NCBI GenBank assembly: GCA_937873455.1
Contig: CALMYG010000043.1
Location: forward strand, 124,001 to 188,000
Direction of reading: 5' to 3'
DNA from: an uncultured Verrucomicrobiota bacterium
Lineage (GTDB): Bacteria > Verrucomicrobiota > Kiritimatiellia > CAIVKH01
DNA length: 64,000 nt
Position numbers and translations under genes: made by a program. Below are positions 9,225 through 17,398 of the stretch, piece after piece (positions within the stretch are counted from its first letter, which is position 1; every line of letters starts with the position of its first letter). Under the pieces are notes generated by a model that was given only the letters and a program-made list of their open reading frames with translations, made no database searches and had not been told where the DNA came from.

Positions 9225-9637
9225 GAACCGTGCGCATCCAAATAATGTTGCAGCATGATCTGCGCGGCGATTTTATCGACCAGCCCTTTTCGTTTTTCGC
9301 AGCGGGTACCCGCCTCAATGAGCACGTCATGGGCGCTTTTGGTGGTCAGGCGTTCATCCCACAATACCAACGGGACCGGCGTACGCAACTGTAAGGCCGC
9401 GCGGATTTTTTCGGCGCGCTCCGCGGCGGGTCCGCGGGTGCCGTTCATGTTGATCGGATGGCCGATTACACAGAGATCGGCGCCGGTTTCCGCCAGCACG
9501 GCGAGGATCGCCGCCTCCAACTCCCGGTCATGCCGGCACTCAACCATGCGGAACGCGGAGGCGATAATGCGATCGGGATCGCTCAACGCGAACCCAACGC
9601 GCTTGGAGCCCAAGTCCACCCCGACCACCCGTCCCAC
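9221..9637 (-). CDS. ruvX: Putative pre-16S rRNA nuclease (YqgF/RuvX)
   Basis: 138 residues with the RNase H-like fold landmarks of YqgF: VVGVDLGSKRVGFALSD (first catalytic Asp), ICVIGHPINMNG in slightly varied form, WDERLTTKSAHDVL (catalytic Glu region) and VDKIAAQIMLQHYLD at the C-terminus. Family members mature the 16S rRNA 5' end; the Holliday-junction name is historical. It abuts manC without a gap and overlaps truA, so it is part of one dense transcript. Confidence 0.93.
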   Translation of the reverse strand: MGRVVGVDLGSKRVGFALSDPDRIIASAFRMVECRHDRELEAAILAVLAETGADLCVIGHPINMNGTRGPAAERAEKIRAALQLRTPVPLVLWDERLTTKSAHDVLIEAGTRCEKRKGLVDKIAAQIMLQHYLDAHGS

Positions 9638-10723
9638 TTACAGCAACTCCGGATAACCGCCGGATTGACGCAACCGGGCGACCAACTGCTTGATTTCCTG
9701 GTCGCGCTCGCGGGGGCATACCAGGGTGACGCCTTCGCTTTGCACCACGATGAGATCCTGAACACCAATCAAGGCGGTCAGCCGCCCGCGTGAAAACACA
9801 ATATTGCGTTCGGCGTTGAGCATTTCACACGTGCCGATGACCGTATTGCCAACAGTGTCCTGGTCAAAATGATTTTCCAGGGCCGTCCAGGAACCGACAT
9901 CATCCCAGGCAAAGGTTCCGGTGGCGGCCACGATATTACCGGCTTTTTCCATGACCGCGTAATCGATGGATATTTTTTCCGCCTGGGGAAAATACGTGGC
10001 TAATGCCTCGGCGAGGCGTCCGGTCCGGATCTCGCCGGCAAGAGTTTCCACCAGGGCCCCGATTCCCGGGCGATGCGATAACAGGGCCTTTTCAATGGAA
10101 GCCACCGACCATATGAACATCCCGGAATTCCAGGCATAATCGCCGCCGGCGACATAACGCTCGGCGGTTGCGCGGTCAGGTTTTTCCACGAACTTCACCG
10201 CCTTGCGGTACGCGGTTGCCGTGCCAAACGACAACGTTTCGCCCGTTTGGATGTAGCCATAGCCGGTGGCCGGTTCAACCGGACGCATACCGATGGTTAC
10301 AAGCACGTCTTCGCGGGCGGCCACCTCGAGCGACTCACGCAAGGTCGCTTGAAAAACATCCAAATTGCCGATGACATGATCGGCGGTCAGAATGCAAAAC
10401 ACGCCTTCCGGATCGCGGGCCTTGACCAGGGCGGTCGCCAGCGCGACGGCGGGCGCGGTATCCCGGCCGACCGGTTCGCCGATCACATTCTCCTTGGGAA
10501 GTTGCGGCGCGGCTTCCCGGCTTGCCTCAACCAGGTCCTGATTGGTCACCACCATGATTCTTTCGGGAGGGATCAAGCCATGAAGCCGGTCCACTGCCTG
10601 GGCAAGCATGGCCTTTTCGCTCACCAAGGCCAGCAATTGCTTGGGCCGTCGGCTGGTGCTTAACGGCCAAAAGCGCTCACCGCGCCCTCCGGCCAGGATG
10701 ACGGCATAAAAATGAGGATTCAT
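9638..10723 (-). CDS. manC: Mannose-1-phosphate guanylyltransferase
   Basis: 361 residues; the single-domain form without a fused phosphomannose isomerase. It forms GDP-mannose from mannose-1-phosphate and GTP. Signature segments: VILAGGRGERFWPLSTS followed by PKQLL (nucleotide-binding loop), LTADHVIGN, GYGYIQTGE, AVKFVEKPDRATAERY and FAWDDVGSWTALE. The product feeds mannosylated glycans or GDP-fucose. It sits five bases after trpA and directly before ruvX; the nearby family 2 glycosyltransferase could use the nucleotide sugar. Confidence 0.94.
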   Translation of the reverse strand: MNPHFYAVILAGGRGERFWPLSTSRRPKQLLALVSEKAMLAQAVDRLHGLIPPERIMVVTNQDLVEASREAAPQLPKENVIGEPVGRDTAPAVALATALVKARDPEGVFCILTADHVIGNLDVFQATLRESLEVAAREDVLVTIGMRPVEPATGYGYIQTGETLSFGTATAYRKAVKFVEKPDRATAERYVAGGDYAWNSGMFIWSVASIEKALLSHRPGIGALVETLAGEIRTGRLAEALATYFPQAEKISIDYAVMEKAGNIVAATGTFAWDDVGSWTALENHFDQDTVGNTVIGTCEMLNAERNIVFSRGRLTALIGVQDLIVVQSEGVTLVCPRERDQEIKQLVARLRQSGGYPELL

Positions 10724-10728
10724 CGCGC

Positions 10729-11529
10729 TTACAGCTCCTTAACGGCGTTGACCATGCTGCCCACCCAAGCCGCCGCACGGCGACGTCCCGCCGCGCTGGT
10801 TCCGGCGGCGTGAAATCGCTGAACAATGGCGCTGCCCACCACGACGGCATCCGCCGCTTTGGCCGATTGGGCGGCCAATTCCGGGGTGGATACCCCGAAG
10901 CCCAACGCAACCGGCAAGCGGGAATGTTTTTTGGTGACCCGGACCAGCGCCTCCGCGCCCGCCGCGAGTTCAGATTGCGCACCGGTCACCCCGATGCGGG
11001 AAACGCAATAAATAAAACCGCTCGCCGTTTGAACGATTTTTTTAATGCGTGCCGGCGGAGTGGTCGGGGTTACCAGGGAAATATTGTTCAAATGGTAACG
11101 CCGCATCAGATCAACCAATTCGTCGGACTCCTCCACCGGCATATCCAGAAAGAGCAAGCCATCCACGCCCGCCTTGGCGGAACGGCGCATCATGGATTCG
11201 AAACCGGCCGCATGGTAAGGATTCAAATAGGTATAACACATGATCGGAATCTGGGTGCGTTCGCGCAACGCGGCGATGGTATCCAGCACCCCCGCCGGGG
11301 TCGTCCCGGCGTCCAGAGCGCGATTGGCGGATTCTTGATTCACCCGGCCATCGGCAAGCGGGTCGGAAAAGGGTATGCCCAGCTCCACGATATCCACCCC
11401 GGCCTCCTCCAGCCGCAAAACAATATCCACCGTATCGGCCAGCGAGGGATCTCCGGCGGTGATATAGGCGATGAATCCTTTTTTTCCCTGTTTAGCAAGT
11501 TGGGCAAACGTCGAGTCGATACGTGTCAT
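10729..11529 (-). CDS. trpA: Tryptophan synthase alpha chain
   Basis: 266 residues, the normal size. It cleaves indole-3-glycerol phosphate to indole and glyceraldehyde-3-phosphate. Landmarks: FIAYITAGDPS, the catalytic glutamate in VDIVELGIPFSDP, the second catalytic aspartate in DPLADG, and the phosphate-binding SRIGVTGAQ and ALGFGVSTPELA segments. After the catalytic aspartate the chain reads ADGRVNQ where the best known enzymes have ADGPxIQ. No trpB or other trp genes are in the window. It lies 18 bases downstream of the serpin gene and just ahead of manC, so its expression may be tied to both. Confidence 0.95.
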   Translation of the reverse strand: MTRIDSTFAQLAKQGKKGFIAYITAGDPSLADTVDIVLRLEEAGVDIVELGIPFSDPLADGRVNQESANRALDAGTTPAGVLDTIAALRERTQIPIMCYTYLNPYHAAGFESMMRRSAKAGVDGLLFLDMPVEESDELVDLMRRYHLNNISLVTPTTPPARIKKIVQTASGFIYCVSRIGVTGAQSELAAGAEALVRVTKKHSRLPVALGFGVSTPELAAQSAKAADAVVVGSAIVQRFHAAGTSAAGRRRAAAWVGSMVNAVKEL

Positions 11530-11547
11530 GATACGGTCCTGGCGCTC

Positions 11548-12747
11548 CTAAACGGACGGCTCGTTCAACCGCCCCATGAATAAAACACTGCCGGTCGTCT
11601 TATCCTTGATGAAAAACAGGAAGGGACGATCCGCGCGAAACACTGGTTTTTCCTGAGGAACCATGGCACGCGTGGTCATGATGATGCCGGTTGCGGCGGC
11701 AGCCTCGGTTCCCTCTTCGTTGACTTCGATAAACGCCTTGTGGATAGCATCGCTGATGAACAGGTTGTTGACCAATCCGTCCATGCCGGAAAAGTTGGCC
11801 ACCCCTTCTTCAAAGGCATCTGACATGCCGAGGGCGCGAAGCGCGTCGGCGAGACTGAATTGCGAGGTCATCGCGAAACGCGGTAAAAAGACTTCGACTT
11901 CTTGCGTCGTCGCCAGCGCCTCCCACGTCGCCAGCATTTTCGGTGACAGGCTTTTTTCAATCGCCGGTAATGTCTTATCCGCCGCAGGCAGCACCAGCAA
12001 CATGGTTACCTGGTCGCCCTCGTAATCCAGGGACAACACCTGGAAACCGGCCATTTCGCCGTAACCGGCCGACAAGGAAACGTGCATGGTGGGGATATCG
12101 ACCGGCGTTCCCGTTGCCGGATAAAAGGGACGATCCATGGTAGAGGCCTCGGGAAATGGCGTTCGCCACATGCCTTTAAAGTAAACGGCATTGATCAACA
12201 CCATACGGGTCAGAGGAGACAACACGCCCGGCGGAATTAGCTGCGCGATCTTTTCCCGGGTTTTTTCCTCGACCCAGCCATTGATCTGCAGGCGAACCGC
12301 ATCCCCATCCTGATAATCGACCGGGAACACGTCGGCGCGGTAAAACCGGCGGACCAGCTCCAGAAAGTCGGATTCAAACTCGTATCGCTGCTGAGGCCAC
12401 AACGAGTTCGCGGCAATCCACGAAACCCCTTCGTTTTGAAGCCCGGCTAGCCGGGTTTCAAGTTCCCCGAAAATGGGATGCAACACAGCCTGACCAAAAG
12501 GAAAACGCAACGCCTCGGCCATTTGCACTTCCGTTTCGTCCCGGGCCCCGGCGAATGTCATGGCCAGCGCCGAAGAAATGCTGTACGGCGAGAAAAAAAG
12601 ATTGCCGTCCTCTTTTGCCAGTTGGCGGTAGAGATCACAGGCAAAAGCCCGGTTGCCATCCACCAACTCCCGGATGGACTCGTCGTCCGCCCGCAGTCCT
12701 GAAACCGCCGTTATCACGGCGAGAAAAACAAAGGTTGCTGTCCTCAT
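11548..12747 (-). CDS. Secreted serpin with inhibitory-type hinge
   Basis: 399 residues from the ATG preceded by a GGAAGGGG ribosome site. An N-terminal signal peptide (hydrophobic core TATFVFLAVITAVSG, likely cut near LRA/DD) is followed by a full serpin fold: NLFFSPYSISSALAMTFAGA, the MVLINAVYFKGMW shutter region, and the C-terminal RPFLFFIKDKTTGSVLFMGRL. The reactive-centre hinge reads EEGTEAAAATG, the small-residue pattern of inhibitory serpins. Counting 17 residues from the first Glu, as in antitrypsin, puts Arg at P1 (TTR/AM), suggesting trypsin-like proteases as targets. It is first in a run that continues into trpA. Serpins are patchy in bacteria, so acquisition by transfer is possible. 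Confidence 0.94.
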   Translation of the reverse strand: MRTATFVFLAVITAVSGLRADDESIRELVDGNRAFACDLYRQLAKEDGNLFFSPYSISSALAMTFAGARDETEVQMAEALRFPFGQAVLHPIFGELETRLAGLQNEGVSWIAANSLWPQQRYEFESDFLELVRRFYRADVFPVDYQDGDAVRLQINGWVEEKTREKIAQLIPPGVLSPLTRMVLINAVYFKGMWRTPFPEASTMDRPFYPATGTPVDIPTMHVSLSAGYGEMAGFQVLSLDYEGDQVTMLLVLPAADKTLPAIEKSLSPKMLATWEALATTQEVEVFLPRFAMTSQFSLADALRALGMSDAFEEGVANFSGMDGLVNNLFISDAIHKAFIEVNEEGTEAAAATGIIMTTRAMVPQEKPVFRADRPFLFFIKDKTTGSVLFMGRLNEPSV

Positions 12748-12834
12748 ACGTGCCCCTTCCAATAAGAAAGACGGAAGATGCCACAAAATCCGGGGAACGC
12801 CTAGCCTGAATTCTCGATGTTTTCCGCAACGTGC

Positions 12835-12840
12835 TACAAT
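12835..12840 (+). promoter_or_regulatory. Possible -10 element for the TPR gene
   Basis: TACAAT matches the sigma-70 -10 consensus at five of six positions. TTCTCG at 12811-12816 is an 18-base-spaced but weak -35. It reads toward the TPR gene at 12915, which has GGGAG eight or nine bases before its ATG. The upstream serpin is divergent. Confidence 0.3.
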
Positions 12841-12914
12841 TTTTACGTGTCAAGACGGCTCAAGACGGGTATACATGAACCGAAACGTTTTTCTGGATCA
12901 TAGGGAGTACCATC

Positions 12915-14294
12915 ATGGCCGAAATTGAAATTGAAAATGCACCGCGGAAAGCTCGCGAGCATTATGAAAAGGGATTTGCCTCCATGGAGCGGGGTAATTT
13001 GGAATACGCCATGGAAATGTTCATGCTTTCCCTGGACGTTTGCCCGCAACTTTTAAAAACCCGGAAATTCCTCCGTGCCGCTCAGATCAGAAAATATAAG
13101 ACCACCCCCCCGAATGTTTTCGCTAAAGCCTTGATCCCGATCAAGGCCGCCGGAAAAACCATGAAGGCCCAAGCATCCATAAAAAAGGACCCGCTGGCCG
13201 CCTTGAAGGTTACCGAAGAGCTCCTTACCCTCGACCCCTTTAATCCGCAATTCGTCCACCTGAATGTTCAAGCCGCCACCGGGGCGGGAATGCCGGAAGC
13301 CGCCATCCTGACCCTGGAAGCGGCCAAGGAGAACTCACCATCCGACGTCAAGCTGCTCCGCCAACTGGCCGCCCTCTACACCGAAGTGGACCGGATGCAC
13401 GACGCCCGCCTGCTTTACGAAGACATCGTGCGGCTAAGCCCCAACGATCCGCAAGCGGTCAAGCAGCTCAAAGATGCCACCGCCCTGGACAGTATGCAAC
13501 GCGGCCGCTGGAATGAAGAAGGTGACTTCCGCGGGAAAATCAAGGACAGCAAAGAAGCCATCCTCCTTGAACAGCAAGGCAAGGCAGTCAAGACCGCCAA
13601 GGATGCCGATGCGCTTATCGAGGAAAATCTCAAGAAAATCGAAGCCGAGCCGCAAAACATCAATTACCGGAGAGCCCTGGCCGAACTTTACCTTAAAAAG
13701 GATCAATACGACCAGGCCATCGAAGTGCTCAAGCAAGCACAGGAAATGACCGGCGGCGCCGATCCGCAAATCGATCGCGCGCTCAGCGGCGCCTACCTCA
13801 AAAAACTGGATCATGAAATCGCCCAGTTTGAGGCCGCCGGCGATACGGAACACGCCGAGGCATGGAAAAAGGAAAAAGAATCCTTCATGCTCGATGACGC
13901 CCGCGACAAAGTGGAGCGTTATCCCAATGATCTATTGTTCCGCTTTGACTTGGCCGTCCTGTTATTCGAACGCGGGGATCTGAATGAGGCGATTCAGCAT
14001 TTGCAGTTGGCGCAACGTAACCCGCAGAAACGAATCCGTTCCCTGTATTATCTCGGACTCTGCTTTAAGGCCAAAAACCAGAACGACATCGCGCTGGAGC
14101 AGCTCCAAAAGGCCGCCTCGGAACTGCTCGTCATGGACGACACCAAAAAGGATATCCTGTACGAGCTGGGTAAATTAAGCGAAGCCATGGGCAACCGCGA
14201 AAAGGCGCTCAGCTACTTCAAGGAAATCTACGGCGTTGATATCTCCTACCGTGATGTATCCGCCAAGATCGAAGCCTTCTACAAAAAGGACTGA
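12915..14294 (+). CDS. Cytosolic tetratricopeptide-repeat protein
   Basis: 459 residues, no signal peptide. Helical repeats run through the whole chain: residues about 10-45 (KAREHYEKGFASMERGNLEY), 115-180, 240-275 (RALAELYLKKDQYDQAIEVL), 335-370 (FDLAVLLFERGDLNEAIQHL) and 380-445. Between the second and third blocks (about 185-240) is a Lys/Glu-rich segment likely to form a coiled coil. TPRs mediate protein-protein contacts; nothing indicates the partner. Ribosome site GGGAG precedes the start. The following EEP-family gene starts 14 bases after the stop, so both are probably on one mRNA. Confidence 0.85.
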   Translation: MAEIEIENAPRKAREHYEKGFASMERGNLEYAMEMFMLSLDVCPQLLKTRKFLRAAQIRKYKTTPPNVFAKALIPIKAAGKTMKAQASIKKDPLAALKVTEELLTLDPFNPQFVHLNVQAATGAGMPEAAILTLEAAKENSPSDVKLLRQLAALYTEVDRMHDARLLYEDIVRLSPNDPQAVKQLKDATALDSMQRGRWNEEGDFRGKIKDSKEAILLEQQGKAVKTAKDADALIEENLKKIEAEPQNINYRRALAELYLKKDQYDQAIEVLKQAQEMTGGADPQIDRALSGAYLKKLDHEIAQFEAAGDTEHAEAWKKEKESFMLDDARDKVERYPNDLLFRFDLAVLLFERGDLNEAIQHLQLAQRNPQKRIRSLYYLGLCFKAKNQNDIALEQLQKAASELLVMDDTKKDILYELGKLSEAMGNREKALSYFKEIYGVDISYRDVSAKIEAFYKKD

Positions 14295-14308
14295 AGCGGA
14301 CGGACGGC

Positions 14309-15238
14309 ATGAACGCCGCTCGCATCATGTTTCGCGCCGGAATGGCGGCTTGGCTACTGGCTTTCGCATCCGGTTGCCGCCGCCCGGAACAGGTCGCTCT
14401 GTATCCCCCGCCCGCCGGGTCGGGCGAATTCGCGATGATGTTCTTCAACCTCGATCACTTCGCCTTGGCCGACCGTGACGGTGACGGCCAGGCGGACGAC
14501 TTCAAGCCCGACGGGGAAGTCGATGCGTTGGTTGCCGTCATCGCCCGGGCCCGACCCGCCATTCTGGCCGTTCAGGAAGTCGGCGACGATGAAGCGCTGC
14601 GCCACCTGCAAACGCGATTACATGAAGCCGGACACCGGCTGGATTACCGGAGTTTTCTGCCGCCAAAGGACGCCCCAACCGGGCTTGGATTGTTGAGCCG
14701 GTTCCCGTTGGTGGATCATTCCCCGGCCTCCCCCTTCACCTACAGCATTCGCGAACGCGCCCTCGCGGTGCAGCGGGGATTTCAACACGTGGAGGTAAAC
14801 CTGCCCGAGGGCCGATCGTTACGCATCGTTCACGCCCATCTCAAATCAAAGGATTTCCACGAAGCCGGACAAACGGAAATGCGCCGGAACGAAGCCCGCC
14901 TGCTCGCCACCTATGTGAGGCGTATTCAACGTGAATTTCCCGACGCGCCTTTGTTGGTATGCGGTGATTTCGGAGACCACCCCGGCTCCGGGACACTTAG
15001 GGATATTTTCACGTGGTCGCCGAAAACCATGATGGAACTAAGCGTGGCCGATGCGCACGGGGATCGATGGACGTATTTTTCAAGACGCGAACATGCCTAT
15101 TTTCATACCTCAACGATACTGGCCAACCCGGCCTTGGCCTCGCGCCATCTCAAGGAAAAATCGATGATCATCCGTGATCCGCGCGTCGCCGGGGCAAGTG
15201 ACCATCGACCGGTTGTTGCCGCCTTTCGGATCTGGTGA
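14309..15238 (+). CDS. Endonuclease/exonuclease/phosphatase-family protein, probable lipoprotein
   Basis: 309 residues. The N-terminus has a hydrophobic stretch ending FASGC, an acceptable lipobox, so the protein is probably envelope-anchored. The EEP fold is visible in FFNLDHF (usual Asn), AVQEVGDDEAL (metal-binding Glu), HAHLKSK, LLVCGDFGDHPG and ASDHRPVVAAF (catalytic Asp-His). Two oddities: the fourth motif reads GDFG where most relatives have GDxN, and residues about 54-64 (DRDGDGQADDF) match an EF-hand-like calcium-binding loop seen in secreted proteins. Substrate (nucleic acid, phospholipid or sugar phosphate) cannot be assigned. Confidence 0.82.
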   Translation: MNAARIMFRAGMAAWLLAFASGCRRPEQVALYPPPAGSGEFAMMFFNLDHFALADRDGDGQADDFKPDGEVDALVAVIARARPAILAVQEVGDDEALRHLQTRLHEAGHRLDYRSFLPPKDAPTGLGLLSRFPLVDHSPASPFTYSIRERALAVQRGFQHVEVNLPEGRSLRIVHAHLKSKDFHEAGQTEMRRNEARLLATYVRRIQREFPDAPLLVCGDFGDHPGSGTLRDIFTWSPKTMMELSVADAHGDRWTYFSRREHAYFHTSTILANPALASRHLKEKSMIIRDPRVAGASDHRPVVAAFRIW

Positions 15239-15239
15239 C

Positions 15240-15596
15240 TTAACGGTTCAGGCTGACCGCCGGTTCAGCATGCAACCGGTAAAAGCGGGTCTCATTAAGG
15301 GGTACCCGATCCGTGTAGACGAGCGTTCGACCGGTGCCGCGGATGTAATCAAATCCCGGCAACACCTTCCAGGGTGACCGTGCGCTTCGGGTGGAATTGT
15401 AATAGATGGTATAGGCCATATTTGGGCGGGAATCCCAGGACAACGTAACCGCTTCCGCCGAACGGGTCACAAAGAGCCGTGTTTCGCTGAGGGGGCGGTC
15501 CGGTTTGATCTCCCGCTGGGTGGCGCAGCCGACATTGACCATCAGCAACGCGGCCAACGCGCCCGGCCAACCAAACCGTTTGAATCGTCCGAACAC
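15240..15596 (-). CDS. Small lipoprotein with a fibronectin-III-like strand pattern
   Basis: 118 residues. A signal peptide ends at VNVGC, a lipobox, giving a lipoprotein of about 95 residues. The mature part has LFVTRSAEAVTLSWDS and YTIYYNSTR followed by a final FYRLH strand, spacing reminiscent of a single fibronectin type III domain (the xVTLSWD and YxIYYN strands). Enzymatic residues are not apparent. It is tail-to-tail with the EEP gene with one base between the stops and in line with the upstream proline-rich protein gene. Confidence 0.65.
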   Translation of the reverse strand: MFGRFKRFGWPGALAALLMVNVGCATQREIKPDRPLSETRLFVTRSAEAVTLSWDSRPNMAYTIYYNSTRSARSPWKVLPGFDYIRGTGRTLVYTDRVPLNETRFYRLHAEPAVSLNR

Positions 15597-15620
15597 GAGA
15601 AATCTTACCGGATCACTATG

Positions 15621-16397
15621 TTACTTGATCGGGAAGGATTCTTGGGCGCCCACCGCCGACGCGGCTTCAGGAGCTGGCGCACGTGCACGTTCAAGGGTCT
15701 GTATCAATTCATCCAAATCACCCGAAGAAGCGGGCGGAGGAGGAGGTGGCGGCGCGGGCAAGTCGCTGGGACGAGAGGGCGGCGGAGGCGCCATGACCGG
15801 GGCGGGCGGCGGTTCAAAGGACTGAACCGGAGCCGAGGGAGCTGCCGGGGACGGGACAAAGGTTTCCGTGCGGGGAATGGGTCCGGTTTGATCGTACCAG
15901 CTCGATCGGCGCAAAGGAGCGGCTTCATCTTCCAAGTCCAAATTGTAGCGACGGGCAAACCAGCGCCACTCCCGGTTCGACCAATTAAACACCCGGCCAA
16001 ATTCGTTCAATAGAGCGGCGTTCTCCAATTGGCGAATGTAGACAACTTCGGGCATCCAGGACAGACCATCGCGAATCGCCACGGGCAGCAGGGCGTCATC
16101 CCCGACCAGAATGGCGCGTTTGGGCGTCTGTTGCAGGAAACTCAGCTCCCGCAAGTCATGCAGACCGATCGGATTCCAGTTCACGCCATTCCAGACATGC
16201 AAGCTGGGATTGGGGGTGGAAGCTTCACCCTGATAGGACACCAGCACCGCTGGTCGCTGGTCAATGATATCAAACAACACCTGAATGACATTAAAGCGCG
16301 ATGGCGCCACAATCAGGCTGAAATCGCGCGCAACAGCAACCCCGCCTGACCCGCCCAGGACGAGTACAAGCACTATGTAAGCTAATAACTTTTTCAT
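15621..16397 (-). CDS. Exported protein with proline-rich linker, unknown function
   Basis: 258 residues. The first 24 residues form a Sec signal peptide (KKLLAYIVLVLVLGGSGG, cut near VAVA/RD). Residues about 25-150 look like a small globular alpha/beta domain (LIVAPSRFNVIQVLFDIID and AILVGDDALLPVAI). From about 165 the chain is low-complexity Pro/Ala with a run of eight prolines, ending in a short amphipathic helix (DLDELIQTLERA). A linker of this kind often spans the periplasm or the cell wall. I recognise no family. Confidence 0.65.
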   Translation of the reverse strand: MKKLLAYIVLVLVLGGSGGVAVARDFSLIVAPSRFNVIQVLFDIIDQRPAVLVSYQGEASTPNPSLHVWNGVNWNPIGLHDLRELSFLQQTPKRAILVGDDALLPVAIRDGLSWMPEVVYIRQLENAALLNEFGRVFNWSNREWRWFARRYNLDLEDEAAPLRRSSWYDQTGPIPRTETFVPSPAAPSAPVQSFEPPPAPVMAPPPPSRPSDLPAPPPPPPPASSGDLDELIQTLERARAPAPEAASAVGAQESFPIK

Positions 16398-16579
16398 ATT
16401 AAATTCCTTATAAACGGCACACTACCACATCCCCGCCATTTTTTTCAAGCGGTGTTCGCAGATTTCAGCTGGTGAAGGATCGCCGCACGGCTACGGGGAT
16501 TCGGCCTTGGGGGGTGGACTCCGGTTCCAGTATTTTCGGGAAAAGTCGAGGCAAAGGTATGCTTTTGAGACTTGCAAGG

Positions 16580-16607
16580 TTGATGTATTTCAAAAGCGCT
16601 CTATAGT
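16580..16607 (+). promoter_or_regulatory. Candidate sigma-70 promoter of tpx
   Basis: TTGATG and TATAGT, 16 bases apart, lie 28 bases ahead of the thiol peroxidase start, which has its own AAGGAG ribosome site. The -10 differs from the consensus at one position. The rest of the 237-base divergent region shows no further signal I can support. Confidence 0.45.
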
Positions 16608-16634
16608 AGGGCGAACCAATTAAGGAGAAATAAA

Positions 16635-17141
16635 ATGGCTACCATTACATTCAAAGGAAATCCGATTCAAACGTGCGGTTCGCTGCCGGCCGTTGGAGGG
16701 CAAGCGCCGGCTTTTTCATTAACCGGAGCCGACCTGCAGGATGTCGGTTTAGCGGCTTTCCCGGGCAAAAAGAAGATTCTCAGCATTGTTCCCAGTCTCG
16801 ACACCGGCATTTGCGCGATGTCCGCCGTTCGCTTCAATAAAGAAGTGGGCGCGCATGGCGAGACGGTTATTCTGAATATTTCCGCTGACTTGCCCTTTGC
16901 CGCGAAGCGCTTCTGCGATGCGGAAAAACTGGAACACATCACCATCCTGTCATCCTTCCGGCATCCGGAATTTGGTCAAACGTACGGTGTCACCATATCC
17001 GAAGGACCTTTGGCCGGCTTGTTGAGCCGGGCCGTCCTCGTCCTTAACGCCGACAACACGATCGTTTACGCCGAGCAGGTTCCCGAAATCGCCCAGGAAC
17101 CGAATTACGAAGCGGTGTTGGCCGCCCTGAAAAACGCCTGA
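16635..17141 (+). CDS. tpx: Thiol peroxidase (atypical 2-Cys peroxiredoxin)
   Basis: 168 residues, the usual length for Tpx. It reduces hydrogen peroxide and alkyl hydroperoxides with thioredoxin as reductant. The peroxidatic site is PSLDTGICAMS (Cys about residue 60) and the resolving cysteine is in AAKRFCDAE (about residue 94), the spacing of the Tpx subgroup. Other landmarks are the N-terminal TFKGNPIQTCGSLPAVG and the C-terminal AVLVLNADNTIVYAEQV. It has its own promoter and is followed by a strong hairpin, so it is probably monocistronic. Confidence 0.95.
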   Translation: MATITFKGNPIQTCGSLPAVGGQAPAFSLTGADLQDVGLAAFPGKKKILSIVPSLDTGICAMSAVRFNKEVGAHGETVILNISADLPFAAKRFCDAEKLEHITILSSFRHPEFGQTYGVTISEGPLAGLLSRAVLVLNADNTIVYAEQVPEIAQEPNYEAVLAALKNA

Positions 17142-17152
17142 CCGGCTGCGCA

Positions 17153-17192
17153 CCGTCTCGCGGTCGGGTCATCACATCCGGCCGCGGGACGG
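17153..17192 (+). terminator. Stem-loop downstream of tpx
   Basis: A 15-bp stem (17153-17167 with 17178-17192) contains only two G-U pairs and has a 10-base loop. It begins 12 bases past the tpx stop. There is no U-run afterwards, so it may be a non-canonical terminator or a stabilising 3' structure. The rest of the 17193-17398 gap holds a 24-codon frame without Trp codons (17323-17397) that I do not consider a gene. Confidence 0.45.
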
Positions 17193-17398
17193 CCCGTTAA
17201 AACTCCATCATCCGGCGTGGAGCCGAGCATCTCCCTATCCGCTAATCGGGGTTTCCCTGTTTTGTGCTCACGCGCACGTGCTGCGCTTGTCAATCCGCCG
17301 GCATAACGCCACCCTACCCTCCATGAAACGGAGTGCAGCGGGTGGCGCGTCGTCGTTGGATTCCTCGATGAAATCGATCGCGCATCGGGAGTCATGAC

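Noticed and set aside
15700-15830. Proline codon run as a simple-sequence repeat or CRISPR-like array
   Set aside because: It is the proline-rich linker of the exported protein, with no regular spacers.
17323-17397. 24-codon frame ending one base before the tryptophanase-like start, a possible leader peptide like TnaC
   Set aside because: It contains no Trp codon, has no clear ribosome site and no conserved Pro stop; the overlap looks like chance.
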